A stretch of 49,927 nt of DNA. Origin: Caldovatus sediminis. Its GTDB lineage: Bacteria; Pseudomonadota; Alphaproteobacteria; Acetobacterales; Acetobacteraceae. Location: the NCBI RefSeq assembly GCF_014644455.1, contig NZ_BMKS01000021.1, forward strand, positions 1-49,927. Direction: 5' to 3'. A program made the translations under genes and the position numbers. The notes under the pieces are model-generated. The model was not told the origin of the DNA. It saw only the letters and a list, made by a program, of their open reading frames with translations, and ran no database searches. This document shows, in pieces, positions 8,872 to 22,428 of this stretch. Numbering within the stretch: the stretch's first letter is position 1; every line of letters begins with the position of its first letter.

Positions 8872-10842
8872 TCAGGCTGCTGCCCTGGCGCGGCGCGGCG
8901 CCGGCACCGGTTCCTCCGGCAGCAGCGCGCGCAGGCGCTCGAGGTCCCGCTCGGCGCGGCAGGCGAGGTAGCGCAGGCCGCGGCTCTCCGGCGTGAGGAT
9001 CGGGAAGGCGGTCAGGCCGATGTCGCCGTAGACGCGCAGCAGATCGGGGCCCACGCGCCAGAAGGCAGGGTCCACGCCGGCGCGCTCGCAGATGTCGCGG
9101 AAGCGCCAGACCGCGGAGACGCGGTCGCGCTCCTCGCCCATCGGGTCGCCGAGACCGAGCCAGACGCCGTCGCGCTTGAGGAAGGCGAAGCCGGCGCGGC
9201 CCTGCTCGCCGAACACCGCGCCGTCGGCCTCGGCCGGGGCGAGCGCGCCGAGGGCGGCGAGGCGCCGGCGCGCCTCGGCATCGTAGGGGACGGGCGCGAA
9301 CCGCGCCGGCCGCAGCAGGCGGACCAGCGCGACGAGCAGCAGCACGGCGGAGAGGCCCACGGTGAAGCGCAGCGAATCGGGGGCGAGCGGGGAGAGCACC
9401 ACGCGCCACCAGCTCTCGCCCGCGACGGCGCCGCCGTAGGCGACCAGGGCGAGGACGAGGGCGCAGCCGGCGACCGCGCCGATGGCGAACAGCGCCTCGC
9501 CGTTGAGCGGCTCGGCGAGCAGGCGGGCATCGCGGTAGAAGGCGCCGCGCAGCGTGGCGAGCAGCCCGGCGACGAAGACGAAGGCGCCCGCCACCCACCA
9601 GGGATCGCCGCGCAGCCCGGTGATCACCGCGCCGAGGAGCAGCAGCGCGAGCGCCGCCCCCCAGGCGAGGCGCAGCCGCCGCAGCAGGCCGTAGCCCATC
9701 ACGAGCAGCAGGCTGCCGACCACCGAGGCGGCGAAGTGCGAGGCGAGCGCCGCGCCGTACCCGCCCCACGCCTCGATCGCCGAGCCCCGGGGCGGCAGGG
9801 CGCCGATGAAGAGGAGCACGGTGCCGCCGAGGCCGACGAGCGAGGCGAGCGCGGGCACCTCGAACGGGGCGCCGCCGCCCACCGCCGCCGTGATCCGGGC
9901 CATCGCGGCGCGGCGCTGCGACAGCTCGAAGGCGGCGAACAGCGCGCCGGCGAGGAACAGCGGCACGACGTAATAGTAGAGGCGGAACAGCAGCAGCGCG
10001 CCCACGAGCTGGGCGGTGGTCAGGTGGTGCTGCAGGCCGAGCAGCATGGTGCCGTCGAACACGCCGATGCCGCCCGGGACGTGCGCGAGCAGCCCGGCGG
10101 TCAGCGCGGTGACATAGACGCCGAGGAAGATCAGGAAGGTGAGATCCTCGGAGGGCGGCAGCAGCGAGTAGAGGATCGCCGCCGTCACCGCGACCTCGGT
10201 GCTGGCCAGCGCGGTCTGCGCCAGCGCCATGCGGAAGCCGGGCAGGTCGATCCGGTGGCCGAACAGGTGCAGGTGCGGCACGAAGCGCGCAAGGGTGATG
10301 TAGGCGATCACCGCCGCCCACAGCAGCAGGCCGAATGCGCGCGGGACCCAGAGCGAGGCGCCCTCGCCGACGAAGGGCACCACCTCCGGCTCGAACAGGA
10401 GAACGGCGCCGCCGAGGGCGAAGCCGCCGAGGCCGAAGGTGAGCGAGGTGAAGGCGACGACCTTGGCGATCTGCAGCGGCGACAGGCCCCAGGCGGCGTA
10501 GAAGCGGTAGCGCACGGCGGCGCCCGACACCGCGGCGAAGCCGAGGTTGTGCGCCAGCGTGTAGGCGCAGAAGGAGGCGAGCGAGGTGCGCGCGTAGCCC
10601 ACCGGATGCCCGGCGTAGATCGAGCCGAGCCGGTCGTAGATGGTCAGCAGCATGTAGGCGGCGACGGTCCAGCCCGCGGCGATCCAGAGCGAGGAGGCCG
10701 GGATGGCGCGCAGCGCCTCGCCGACCTCGGCCACCGAGAGGCCGCGGAACTCGCGCTGGAGGACGTAGATCGCGCCGACGAGGAGGGCGAGGCCGAAGAC
10801 GGTGGGCCCGTAGGCGCGGATCAGGGGCCAGGCGCGGCTCAC
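8872..10842 (-). CDS. mprF: MprF-like lysylphosphatidylglycerol flippase with a shortened synthetase domain
   Basis: 656-residue inner-membrane protein. Roughly the first 500 residues form many membrane spans of the MprF flippase family ([41 protein letters not shown]). The C-terminus begins a DUF2156 lysyltransferase domain ([38 protein letters not shown]) but ends after about 150 of the usual 300 or so residues, with an Arg/Ala-rich tail. Full-length MprF is about 840-870 residues and makes lysyl-PG from lysyl-tRNA, then flips it. Here the transferase core appears to be missing, so only flipping may remain. The GTG start at 10842 overlaps the TGA of the lysyl-tRNA synthetase gene (GTGA), implying translational coupling. 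Confidence 0.9.
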   Translation of the reverse strand: MSRAWPLIRAYGPTVFGLALLVGAIYVLQREFRGLSVAEVGEALRAIPASSLWIAAGWTVAAYMLLTIYDRLGSIYAGHPVGYARTSLASFCAYTLAHNLGFAAVSGAAVRYRFYAAWGLSPLQIAKVVAFTSLTFGLGGFALGGAVLLFEPEVVPFVGEGASLWVPRAFGLLLWAAVIAYITLARFVPHLHLFGHRIDLPGFRMALAQTALASTEVAVTAAILYSLLPPSEDLTFLIFLGVYVTALTAGLLAHVPGGIGVFDGTMLLGLQHHLTTAQLVGALLLFRLYYYVVPLFLAGALFAAFELSQRRAAMARITAAVGGGAPFEVPALASLVGLGGTVLLFIGALPPRGSAIEAWGGYGAALASHFAASVVGSLLLVMGYGLLRRLRLAWGAALALLLLGAVITGLRGDPWWVAGAFVFVAGLLATLRGAFYRDARLLAEPLNGEALFAIGAVAGCALVLALVAYGGAVAGESWWRVVLSPLAPDSLRFTVGLSAVLLLVALVRLLRPARFAPVPYDAEARRRLAALGALAPAEADGAVFGEQGRAGFAFLKRDGVWLGLGDPMGEERDRVSAVWRFRDICERAGVDPAFWRVGPDLLRVYGDIGLTAFPILTPESRGLRYLACRAERDLERLRALLPEEPVPAPRRARAAA

Positions 10843-12590
10843 GCCGGGGCGGCCTCCTCCTCCGCGCCGCCGCGGGCGAGGGCCGACTCGATCAGGCCGA
10901 TGGTGCCCGGGATGCCGTACAGCGCGACGAAGCCGCCGAAGCGCGGGCCCTCCGGCTGGCCGAGCAGGACCTGGTAGAGCGCGTTGAACCAGGCGCGCGA
11001 GACGCCCATGCGGCCGTCCTTCGTCCGCTCCAGGAACGGCTCGCGCCGGCCGGCGTCGTAGACGAGGTCCTGGATCGCCCTCGCGCGCTCCTCGAAGGGC
11101 AGGGCGTCGAGGTCGCCGACGCGCTCGCGCAATGCGTGCAGCAGGGCCTCGAGCGCCGCGCGCTCCGCCGCGGTGGGCGCGCGGTGGCGCTTGTTCGGCT
11201 CGACGAAGTCCTTGTAGTAGTTGATGGCGTGCTCGCAGAGGCGGCGCAGCAGCGCGGTCTCCGCCGCCTCGCCCGCCGCCAGGGGGCGGCCCAGGTAGCG
11301 CTCGACGTAGCGGATCAGGTGCCCGGGATCGTCGCTGCCGAGCGCCGAGACGACGTTCAGCAGCATCGAGAAGGGCACGGCGGTGAAGGACTGCGGCACC
11401 TCGCCGCCGAGGATGTGCCAGACCGGGTTCGACCAGAGCGCGTCGCGCGCCTGGCGGGCGATGCGGTCGGCGCGCACCAGCTCCTCGACGTCCGCCACCC
11501 CGAGCTCGGCCCCGCGGGCGGCGATCGTTCTGGCCTGCCGCGCCGCCTCGTCCAGCCTCCCCAGGTACTCGTCCACGGTGCGCGGGATCACGTCGAAATA
11601 CAGCCGCTTGGCGCGCTGCGGCGCCTGGTACATGAAGTAGCCGAGGCTCTCCGGCGGGGCGTAGCGCAGCCACTCCTCGATGGTCAGGCCGTTGCCCTTG
11701 GACTTGCTGATCTTCTGCCCGTGCTCGTCGAGGAACAGCTCGTAGGTGAAGCCGATCGGCGGCTCGGCCCCGAGGATGCGGCAGATCCGCGAGGAGAGGC
11801 GGACCGAGTCGATCAGGTCCTTGCCCGACATCTCGTAGTCCACGCCGAGCGCGTACCAGCGCAGCGCCCAGTCGGCCTTCCACTGCGCCTTGCAGCCCCC
11901 GCCCGTGACCGGGGTCTCGAAGCGCTCGCCCGTCTCGGGGTCGCGCCAGACGATGGTGCCCTCCGCCGGGCGCGCCTCCTCCACCGGCACCTGCATCACC
12001 GCGCCGGTCCGCGGGTGGATCGGCAGGAAGGGCGAGTAGGTGGCGCGCCGCTCCGGCCCGAGGGTGGGCAGGATCACCGCGCGGACCTCCTCGTGCACCT
12101 CCAGCATCCGCCGCAGCGCCGCGTCGAAGCGGCCGGAGCGGTAGTAGTCGGTGGCGGAGGCGAACTCGTACTCGAAGCCGAAGGCGTCGAGGAAGGCGCG
12201 CAGCCGCGCGTTGTTGTGCGCGCCGAAGCTCTCGTGCGTGCCGAAGGGGTCGGGGATGGCGGTCAGCGGCTTGCCGAGATGCCGCGCCAGCATCTCCCGG
12301 TTCGGCACGTTGTCCGGGACCTTGCGCAGCCCGTCCATGTCGTCGCTGAAGGCGATCAGGCGCGTCGGCACGCCCGGCGCGAGCCGCTCGAAGGCGCGGC
12401 GGACCCAGGTGGTGCGCGCCACCTCGCCGAAGGTGCCGATGTGCGGCAGGCCGGAGGGGCCGTAGCCGGTCTCGAACAGGGCCTCGCCCTTGCCGGAGGC
12501 CGCGAGCCGCGCGGCGACCTTGGCGGCCTCCTCGAACGGCCAGGCCTTGACGGCGGACAGGTCGGGCGGCGGGCGAATGGCGTCCGGCAT
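10839..12590 (-). CDS. lysK: Lysyl-tRNA synthetase, class I
   Basis: 583-residue class I (archaeal-type) LysRS that charges tRNA-Lys. The HIGH-type motif is PHIG at residues 49-52, and the KMSKS-type loop is KISKS at 293-297. [14 protein letters not shown] and [10 protein letters not shown] are typical of the family. Alphaproteobacteria commonly use this class in place of class II LysS. A TATAAC element about 37 bases upstream of the ATG on the minus strand is a candidate -10. The stop codon overlaps the start of the MprF-like gene, coupling lysyl-tRNA supply to a lysyl-lipid protein. Confidence 0.97.
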   Translation of the reverse strand: MPDAIRPPPDLSAVKAWPFEEAAKVAARLAASGKGEALFETGYGPSGLPHIGTFGEVARTTWVRRAFERLAPGVPTRLIAFSDDMDGLRKVPDNVPNREMLARHLGKPLTAIPDPFGTHESFGAHNNARLRAFLDAFGFEYEFASATDYYRSGRFDAALRRMLEVHEEVRAVILPTLGPERRATYSPFLPIHPRTGAVMQVPVEEARPAEGTIVWRDPETGERFETPVTGGGCKAQWKADWALRWYALGVDYEMSGKDLIDSVRLSSRICRILGAEPPIGFTYELFLDEHGQKISKSKGNGLTIEEWLRYAPPESLGYFMYQAPQRAKRLYFDVIPRTVDEYLGRLDEAARQARTIAARGAELGVADVEELVRADRIARQARDALWSNPVWHILGGEVPQSFTAVPFSMLLNVVSALGSDDPGHLIRYVERYLGRPLAAGEAAETALLRRLCEHAINYYKDFVEPNKRHRAPTAAERAALEALLHALRERVGDLDALPFEERARAIQDLVYDAGRREPFLERTKDGRMGVSRAWFNALYQVLLGQPEGPRFGGFVALYGIPGTIGLIESALARGGAEEEAAPA

Positions 12591-12806
12591 CGGGACTCGG
12601 TGAACCAGGGCTGCGTGTTCGGCCCGGGGTTATAGGGGCGCGGGCCGGGGCGCGCGACCCCGGGCGGCGGGACCCGCCGCCCGAGGCGGCTGCCGGCATG
12701 CCGCGGCGGGAGGGGCCGGCCGGCACGGCCGCCGCCCCGGCCCCCGGCGGCCCCGATCGCGCTCGGCAGGGGGCAGGGGCGGTATCGGCGATCCCCGCTC
12801 CGCCCC

Positions 12807-12812
12807 TAGAAT
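12807..12812 (+). promoter_or_regulatory. Candidate -10 element giving a leaderless helicase mRNA
   Basis: TAGAAT ends 7 bases before the A of the helicase ATG at 12819, so a normal start point would fall on the start codon. No Shine-Dalgarno sequence lies upstream and the -35 region is weak. A second gene (ctaA) has the same spacing. Confidence 0.4.
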
Positions 12813-12818
12813 GGCGCG

Positions 12819-15650
<2,832 letters not shown>

Positions 15651-15743
15651 CGCCCCGGCCGTGTCTCCTGTCACAGGCGTGATCGGGCCATGGTTGACCC
15701 CCGCGCCGGGGCGGGCGAGGAGGACGGCGAAGGAGATTCCGCC

Positions 15744-16229
15744 ATGCCTCCCGCCACCCTGGCCCCCGCCGATCGGGCCGCGCCCGCCGAGCTCCGCGGC
15801 GAAGGCTCGGGCCGAGCGGTCCAGCGCTTCAACGCACAGGAGGCGCTGATCTGCGCCATGGTCCTGATGGCCGCCGCGGACCGCGCCATGTCGGACGCCG
15901 AGCTCGCCATGATGTCGCGGCTGGTGCAGGAGCTGCCCGCCTTCGCCGACTTCAACGCCGCCGAGATCGAGCTGGTGACCGAGACGGTGCTGCGGCTGCT
16001 CGAGGAGACGGACGGACTCGACCGCGCCTGCGCGATGATCCGCGAGGCGCTGCCGCCGCGGCTGCGCGAGACGGCCTATGTGCTGGCCTGCGAGGTCGCA
16101 GCCGCCGATGGCGACGCGAGCCAGGAGGAGCTGCGCTTCCTGCAGGACCTGCGGATCGCGCTCGACCTCGACCGGCTCGTCGCCGGCGCGATCGAGCGGG
16201 CGGCGCGGGCGCGCTACCAGGTGATCTGA
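15744..16229 (+). CDS. TerB-like protein
   Basis: 161 residues from ATG 15744, chosen over an upstream ATG at 15690 because AAGGAG precedes it. The all-helical body has TerB/DjlA-N-like acidic pairs: VLMAAADRAMSDAELAMM and later CEVAAADGDASQEELRFL. These two repeats of A-x-A-D-G/R-x-x-S/D-x-x-E-L are the metal-site signature of the TerB fold. TerB proteins are linked to tellurite resistance and membrane stress, but single-domain copies like this have no defined role. No ter operon is nearby. It lies between the helicase and the sulfotransferase genes, all on the plus strand. Confidence 0.8.
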   Translation: MPPATLAPADRAAPAELRGEGSGRAVQRFNAQEALICAMVLMAAADRAMSDAELAMMSRLVQELPAFADFNAAEIELVTETVLRLLEETDGLDRACAMIREALPPRLRETAYVLACEVAAADGDASQEELRFLQDLRIALDLDRLVAGAIERAARARYQVI

Positions 16230-16311
16230 GGGCGCCGCCCCCGGGGGCGCGGGCGATCCGCGCGCAGGGGCACTTGCCCGATCGCGCGGCGCGTGCATCA
16301 CATCGACGCCT

Positions 16312-17127
16312 ATGCCCCCTTCGGACGACACGACCGCCGGGACGACCCGCGCGCGAGGGGGCGCCGCCAGGCCGGCGGCGCCGCGCCTCGTGCTCTGCGC
16401 CGGGCAGTTCGGCAGCGGCTCGACCTGGGTGTTCAACGCGGTGCGCGCGCTGCTCGCGCACGCCACCGGCCAGGCCGAGATCCGCGGCCTGTTCGCCGAC
16501 AGCCTGCGCGACCTGCCCGAATTCACCCGCCTCGGCTCGCCGCTGGTGGTCAAGGCGCACCGGCCGGACCGGTCGCTGCGCGTGCTCGGGGCGATCTACC
16601 GGGCGCCGATGGTGGTCTCGGTGCGCGATCCGCGCGACGCGGTGGTCTCGATGGCGCAGCGCTTCGGCGAGCCGGTGCCGGACTGCGTCCGCGCGGTCGC
16701 CGACTGCGCGCGGCACCTGATGCTGCTGCGCGAGCAGCCGCGGGTGCTGGTGCTGCGCTACGAGGACGGGTTCACGACCGCGCCCGGCACCGTCGCCCGC
16801 CTCGCCGCCTTCCTCCGGCTCGCCGTGGCGGAGGCGGCCTGCGCCACCATCGCCGCGGCGCTGACGCCGGAGCGGGTGCGCGAGACGGTAGCGACGCTGG
16901 AGCGGGCCGGCGTCTACGGCGCGACGCCCGATCCGCGCCGGCACGACCCGAAGACGCTCTGGCATCCCGGGCATGTCGGCGACGGACGGGTGGGCAAGTA
17001 CCGCGAGGCGCTGGCACCGGCGGCGGCGGCGGAGGTGCTCGCCGCGACGGCCACCTACTGCCGCGCCTTCGGCTACGGCCCCGGGGCGGCCGCGCCGGCG
17101 GCGGCCGGCGGCGCTTCCGCGACCTGA
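16312..17127 (+). CDS. Sulfotransferase-like protein
   Basis: 271-residue P-loop sulfotransferase-like protein. The PAPS 5'-phosphosulfate loop is CAGQFGSGSTWVFNAVR (residues 29-45), the 3'-phosphate-binding stretch is VSVRDPRDAVVS, and the C-terminal GDGRVGKYREAL matches the family GxxGxxK motif. It would transfer sulfate from PAPS to a sugar, lipid or protein; the acceptor is unknown. The ATG at 16312 lacks a clear ribosome-binding site. No PAPS synthesis genes are in the window. Confidence 0.85.
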   Translation: MPPSDDTTAGTTRARGGAARPAAPRLVLCAGQFGSGSTWVFNAVRALLAHATGQAEIRGLFADSLRDLPEFTRLGSPLVVKAHRPDRSLRVLGAIYRAPMVVSVRDPRDAVVSMAQRFGEPVPDCVRAVADCARHLMLLREQPRVLVLRYEDGFTTAPGTVARLAAFLRLAVAEAACATIAAALTPERVRETVATLERAGVYGATPDPRRHDPKTLWHPGHVGDGRVGKYREALAPAAAAEVLAATATYCRAFGYGPGAAAPAAAGGASAT

Positions 17128-17590
17128 GCGCCGCCTCCCGCGCGGTGCGGCGGGTGGCGGCGTGCGGGTTCCGCGGGCCCGCCGGCGCGGCCGGGATCGA
17201 GGGGCTCGACGACGATGCAGCGCTCGAGCAGATCGCGGACGGCTGGAAACAGCCGGGAGCGCGCATCGGCTCGGCAGACAACGAGCGAGAACCGTTGCAG
17301 CGAGCACCGCCGAGCGAAAAACGGCTTCTCGCCGACGGGGAGAGGCCGCGATGCCGGCGCTCGCGGGCCGTCGCCCGCGCCGGATCGGAGCGCGGGCGCG
17401 GCGGCGTCGCGCCCGACGGGGGCGGAGGAGGCCGGGGCGGCGCGTGTCGCGCAGGCCCGGTCCGGTGTCCGCGGGCCGGGTCCCGTGCCGGTGCGTCGCG
17501 ATGGCGGGGCGATGGCGGGCGGCGCGGGCCGCGGTCGCGATGCGGATGGGGGATGGACGGGCGGCCTCCTTCGCGGCCGATGCCGCCGTA
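17128..17590. other. 463-base stretch without a supported gene
   Basis: Lies between the convergent sulfotransferase and dehydratase genes. About 17220-17330 is visibly less GC-rich than the surroundings. A minus-strand reading there (FSLVVCRADARSRLFPAVRDLLERC) looks faintly protein-like but has no start codon or ribosome-binding site. From 17340 to 17590 the sequence is low-complexity G/C. I see no RNA gene or repeat. Confidence 0.4.
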
Positions 17591-18559
17591 TCAGCCGCCG
17601 CCGAGGACCCAGTCCCGGAACAGGTCGAGGTCGATGTTGCCGCCGGTGAGCACCAGGCCGACGCGCCGGCCGCGCATCCGCGCCCGCTCCTGGAGCAGCG
17701 CGGCGAGCGGGGCGGCGCCGGCGCCCTCGGCGAGGTTGTGGGTGTCCTGCCAGTAGGCGCGCACCGCCTCCGCCACCGCATCGTCCGTCACCGTGACGAT
17801 GCGCGCGGCGCCGCGGCGGATCATGGCGAAGGCGTCGGGGTCGGGGACGCGCGTCGCCATGCCGTCGGCGCGCGTCGCGGCGCTGCCGGTGGAAACCGGC
17901 CGACCGGCGGCGAGGGAGAGGGCGTAGGCGGGCGCCCCGCTGCTCTGCACGCCGACGATCTCGGTCGGCAGGCCGAGCAGGTCGCGCACCAGGATGCAGC
18001 CGCAGATGCCGCTGCCGAGCCCGATCGGCACGTAGAGCGCATCGAGCGGCGCGGGCACGCCGCGGAACAGTTCGAGGGCGTAGGTGGCGACGCCGAGGAC
18101 CAGCTCGGGCGCGAAGGAGGGGGCGAATTCCAGCCCCTCGGCGGCGGCGAGGCGCATCGCCTCCTCGCGCGCGGCGTCGAAGTCGTGGCCGTGCTCGACC
18201 AGGCGCGCGCCGAGGGCGCGCATCGCGGCGTTCTTCTCCGTGCTGTTGCCGTGCGGCACGACGATGGTGACCGGCACGCCGAAGGCGCGGCCGGCGAAGG
18301 CAAGGCTCTGGCCGTGGTTGCCGCGGGTGGCGGAGACGATGCCGCGCCGCTGCGCGCCGCGGCGCGCGCGCGCGAGACGATCCATGTAGGTCAGGCCGCC
18401 GCGCACCTTGAAGGCGCCGGTCGGCGTGTGGTTCTCGTGCTTGACCCACACCTCGCAGCCGGCGCGGGCGGCGAGCAGCGGCCAGGCGTATTGCGGCGTC
18501 GGCGGCAGGTGCGCGCGGACGAGGCCGGCGGCGTCCTCCAGCGCGGCGAGGTCGAACAT
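17591..18559 (-). CDS. PLP-dependent threonine/hydroxyaspartate dehydratase-like enzyme
   Basis: 322-residue fold-type II PLP enzyme of the threonine dehydratase/serine racemase group, starting at ATG 18559. The Schiff-base lysine is Lys51 in PTGAFKVRGG. The substrate loop is SATRGNHGQSLA and the phosphate-binding loop is IGLGSGICG. Members deaminate L-threonine, L-serine or threo-3-hydroxyaspartate to 2-oxo acids. There is no C-terminal ACT regulatory domain, so this is the short, non-allosteric (catabolic) form. Exact substrate is uncertain. The gene stands alone, divergent from the hypothetical gene at 18651. Confidence 0.88.
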   Translation of the reverse strand: MFDLAALEDAAGLVRAHLPPTPQYAWPLLAARAGCEVWVKHENHTPTGAFKVRGGLTYMDRLARARRGAQRRGIVSATRGNHGQSLAFAGRAFGVPVTIVVPHGNSTEKNAAMRALGARLVEHGHDFDAAREEAMRLAAAEGLEFAPSFAPELVLGVATYALELFRGVPAPLDALYVPIGLGSGICGCILVRDLLGLPTEIVGVQSSGAPAYALSLAAGRPVSTGSAATRADGMATRVPDPDAFAMIRRGAARIVTVTDDAVAEAVRAYWQDTHNLAEGAGAAPLAALLQERARMRGRRVGLVLTGGNIDLDLFRDWVLGGG

Positions 18560-18650
18560 GGGGCGGCCCTCCGGAACGGCGCGGTGCGGCGGGCGTTGCC
18601 CGCGGTGGGACGCGCCCATCCGGGACGCGAGAGTAGCGGAGGTCTCCGGC

Positions 18651-19205
18651 ATGGCCATCAGGGCGAACAGCGCCGAATGGACGGGCCAGCACGACGATAC
18701 GCCGCTCACCGTCCCCGTCGTCTGGGGCGAGTTCGCGGACGCGGCGACGCTGCCGGCGGCGGCGGCGCGGCTCGACGAGGAGGAGGCGTTCCATCGCCGG
18801 CAGGCGCGCACGCGCGCGCCCGAGGCGGCGCCGATCGAGCCGCCCGACGAGGATCCGAGGGGCGCGAGCGCGCGGACCCAGCGCCAGCTCGGCGTGGGCA
18901 CGGCGATGGCGGCGACCGGGATGCTGGCCGCGGGGGCGGTGATCGCGACCGGCGGCGCGGTGCTGCCGGCGGCGGCGGCCCTGGCGGCCGGCGCGACCGG
19001 GGCGGCGGGCGAAGTGGTGGGCACCTCGCTTGAGCCGGCCTCCACCGGCAACCCGCCGCCGGGCGTGAAGGCCGCGGCGGAGGCACAGGGCCCGATGCTG
19101 GGCCTCAGGGCGGCGACGGCGGAGCTGCGCGAGCGCGCCGAGCGCTTCCTGCGCGAGAGCGGCGCGGTGCGGGTCTGGGTGCAGGAGGCGCGCGCCGGCG
19201 GCTGA
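18651..19205 (+). CDS. Hypothetical protein with Ala/Gly-rich hydrophobic segment
   Basis: 184 residues from ATG 18651, with GGAGG 8 bases upstream. The N-terminal 75 residues are hydrophilic and charged. Residues about 82-125 are an Ala/Gly-rich hydrophobic run (GVGTAMAATGMLAAGAVIATGG) resembling a glycine-zipper or membrane-inserting hairpin. The C-terminal 40 residues look helical and end in VRVWVQEARAGG. There is no signal peptide and I do not recognise a family. It is convergent with cspA, with a hairpin between them. Confidence 0.7.
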   Translation: MAIRANSAEWTGQHDDTPLTVPVVWGEFADAATLPAAAARLDEEEAFHRRQARTRAPEAAPIEPPDEDPRGASARTQRQLGVGTAMAATGMLAAGAVIATGGAVLPAAAALAAGATGAAGEVVGTSLEPASTGNPPPGVKAAAEAQGPMLGLRAATAELRERAERFLRESGAVRVWVQEARAGG

Positions 19206-19216
19206 ACGCCGGCAGC

Positions 19217-19239
19217 GGCGCGGGCGCCGGGCCCGCGCC
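19217..19239. terminator. Bidirectional hairpin terminator between the hypothetical gene and cspA
   Basis: Perfect 9-bp stem GGCGCGGGC / GCCCGCGCC with a 5-base loop in the 48-base gap between the two convergent genes. There is no T tract on either side. Confidence 0.5.
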
Positions 19240-19253
19240 GCGCGGTGGTGGCG

Positions 19254-19457
19254 CTACATCGCCCTCAGGTTGGTGGCCGCGGCCTTGCCGCGCTCCATCA
19301 CCACGTCGTAGCTGACCTTCTGGCCTTCGTTCAGGCCCTGGAGGCCGGCCTTCTGCACGGCGGTGATGTGGACGAACACGTCCTTGCCGCCGTCCTGCGG
19401 GACGATGAAGCCGTAACCCTTGGTTGCGTTGAACCACTTCACGGTGCCGATCGCCAT
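19254..19457 (-). CDS. cspA: Cold-shock protein
   Basis: 67-residue single cold-shock domain that binds single-stranded RNA and DNA and melts mRNA structure. RNP1 is KGYGFI and RNP2 is VFVHI, preceded by the invariant MAIGTVKWFN. Start ATG 19457 has AGGAG 10 bases upstream, but this ribosome-binding site lies inside a predicted hairpin. A gap of 277 bases separates it from groEL, leaving room for its own promoter and a long 5' leader, as in other csp genes. Confidence 0.97.
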   Translation of the reverse strand: MAIGTVKWFNATKGYGFIVPQDGGKDVFVHITAVQKAGLQGLNEGQKVSYDVVMERGKAAATNLRAM

Positions 19458-19465
19458 GCGATGCG

Positions 19466-19487
19466 GGCTCCTCTTCTCTCAGGAGCC
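19466..19487 (-). promoter_or_regulatory. Hairpin masking the cspA ribosome-binding site
   Basis: In the mRNA direction, GGCTCCT pairs with AGGAGCC around an 8-base loop, a 7-bp stem. The AGGAG used as Shine-Dalgarno for cspA is the downstream arm. Such pairing would limit translation until melted or rearranged. Function is inferred. Confidence 0.5.
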
Positions 19488-19684
19488 GCGCGGGCGCCCA
19501 TCGCCTGCGCGGATCAACCGGGTCTCAGGGACGCAATGGAGGCACCCGGCGGTCCGGAGGCACGGCACGGCGAGCCAAGAGCGGTTGGCCCGACCATGGG
19601 CGCAGATCGGGGGGGCGAAGTCAATGATCGCGTGGCGCGGCCGGCATCACGGCCTGCCGAGGCGGGGCGCGCCGGGACGAAGAA

Positions 19685-19709
19685 GGGGACGGCCCGGCGG
19701 GCCGCCCCC
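19685..19709 (-). terminator. Terminator of the groES-groEL operon
   Basis: An 11-bp stem (one G-U pair) with a 3-base loop, 25 bases after the groEL stop codon on the minus strand, followed by a short TTCTT run. Confidence 0.65.
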
Positions 19710-19734
19710 TCGCTCCGCTTCCGATCCGGGCGGA

Positions 19735-21378
<1,644 letters not shown>

Positions 21379-21416
21379 CTACCTCGATGTTTCGATCGGT
21401 TGTTCGGAAGGAGGGC

Positions 21417-21731
21417 TCAGGCGGCCTTCTTCGCGGCGGAGGCGTTCTCGAGGATGCCCATCACGTCGGACTCCTTCATGATCAGGAGCTCCTCGCCGCC
21501 GAGCTTCACCTCGGTGCCCGACCACTTGCCGAAGAGGATGCGGTCGCCCGGCTTCACGTCCAGCGGCACCAGCTCGCCCCGCTCGTTGCGCGCGCCGGGG
21601 CCGACGGCGATGACCTCGCCCTCCTGGGGCTTCTCCTTGGCGGTGTCGGGGATGATGATGCCGCCCGCCGTCTTCTCCTCCGCGGTGACGCGGCGGACGA
21701 GGACGCGGTCGTGCAGGGGACGGAAGTTCAT
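21417..21731 (-). CDS. groS: Co-chaperonin GroES (10 kDa)
   Basis: 104-residue co-chaperonin forming the heptameric lid of GroEL. It has [13 protein letters not shown] at the start, the mobile loop [18 protein letters not shown] and the roof/beta-barrel segment [17 protein letters not shown]. It is the first gene of the operon, with GAGGACCGAG a few bases before the ATG. CIRCE-like operators lie 89-180 bases upstream, so HrcA repression with heat-shock induction is expected. Confidence 0.99.
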   Translation of the reverse strand: MNFRPLHDRVLVRRVTAEEKTAGGIIIPDTAKEKPQEGEVIAVGPGARNERGELVPLDVKPGDRILFGKWSGTEVKLGGEELLIMKESDVMGILENASAAKKAA

Positions 21732-21819
21732 CTCGGTCCTCTCCTGTTCAGCCCGATTCGAAGGTCGTGATGGCTCGCTCTGCGGCGCCCCGGCGGGGCG
21801 GGCCCGGGCGGGGCGCCCG

Positions 21820-21846
21820 TTAGCACTCCCCCCAGAGGAGTGCCAG
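21820..21846. promoter_or_regulatory. CIRCE operator (HrcA binding site)
   Basis: TTAGCACTC-N9-GAGTGCCAG: one perfect half-site and a 7/9 second half, with the canonical 9-base spacer. It lies 89 bases upstream of groES. CIRCE is the operator of the HrcA heat-shock repressor. Confidence 0.85.
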
Positions 21847-21883
21847 CGATCTAGGGCGTGCCGCGAGAGGCGTCAAGCGGCAA

Positions 21884-21910
21884 GCAGCATCCGCCGAGCG
21901 CGAGTGCTAA
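21884..21910. promoter_or_regulatory. Second, degenerate CIRCE-like site
   Basis: GCAGCATCC-N9-GAGTGCTAA: the right half is a perfect CIRCE arm and the left matches 5 of 9. Spacing equals the canonical site. It may be an auxiliary HrcA site or a relic. Confidence 0.45.
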
Positions 21911-22130
21911 CCGCTTGAACCAAAAGGTTTTTCTTGCGCCGCCCCCGCACTTTCATGTCAACTCTATAGCCAACCCGTCGCCTCGAACCGCGTTCCGGAG
22001 GACATGACGCCATCGCATCCAGCCCGGCGAGCCACGCAATGACCCCGGACGCACCATGGGACCGCCGGGACCAAGAACCGCTCCCCGGCATCCCGCGATC
22101 AGAGGAAGGACCCGAGAAGAGAGCGAGACC

Positions 22131-22406
22131 ATGCTGCTGAGCTGCAAGGACGATCTCGTCAGGTTCCCCGATTGGCGCCTGACGACCGCCGAGATCCTCT
22201 ACCACATGCCCGACCACCCGGGCGTCCTTCAGACCTTCATCTGGCAGAAGATCGACCTCGCGCCGCACTTCCCGGAACTCAACCGCTTCCTCGACTTCTG
22301 GCGGCGCGAGATCGAGGGGCCGCTGCACTCGGTCCGCGTCGCCTCCGCCGCACTGACCCGTCCCGCGGAGCTGCGCTACGCCAACGGCGTGTTCTCGCTG
22401 CATTGA
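22131..22406 (+). CDS. usg: Usg family protein
   Basis: 91-residue protein of the Usg family found in alphaproteobacteria, named for its position near trp genes in some species. Signature stretches are LTTAEILYHMPDHPGVLQTFIWQ, DLAPHFPELNRFLDFW and EGPLHSVRVA. ATG 22131 follows GAGAAGAGAGCG. Biochemical function is unknown. It is transcribed away from groES and shares that upstream region. Confidence 0.88.
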   Translation: MLLSCKDDLVRFPDWRLTTAEILYHMPDHPGVLQTFIWQKIDLAPHFPELNRFLDFWRREIEGPLHSVRVASAALTRPAELRYANGVFSLH

Positions 22407-22412
22407 GCCGAA

Positions 22413-22427
22413 GGGGCCGCCGGCCCC
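22413..22427. terminator. Short hairpin between convergent usg and TVP38-type gene
   Basis: GGGGCC-GCC-GGCCCC, a 6-bp stem with a 3-base loop in the 22-base gap between convergent genes. No T tract; the call is weak. Confidence 0.35.
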
Positions 22428-22428
22428 G

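Larger units (their letters stand above)
21732..22130. promoter_or_regulatory. Divergent control region of groES-groEL and usg
   Basis: This 399-base region holds no gene. It carries a CIRCE operator (21820-21846), a second CIRCE-like site with one perfect half (21884-21910), and an AT-richer block at about 21905-21970. On the minus strand TTGACA (21961 down to 21956) is a candidate -35 for groES; no convincing -10 was found 16-18 bases on. The usg promoter must also lie here. Confidence 0.6.

Noticed and set aside
8824..10977. Plus-strand open frame of 717 codons opposite mprF
   Set aside because: Composition is Glu/Gly/Ala/His-rich as expected for the complement of a membrane-protein gene; there is no start signal.
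17215..17649. Plus-strand open frame of 144 codons between the sulfotransferase and dehydratase genes
   Set aside because: Arg/Gly-rich, overlaps the 3' end of the dehydratase gene and lacks a ribosome-binding site.
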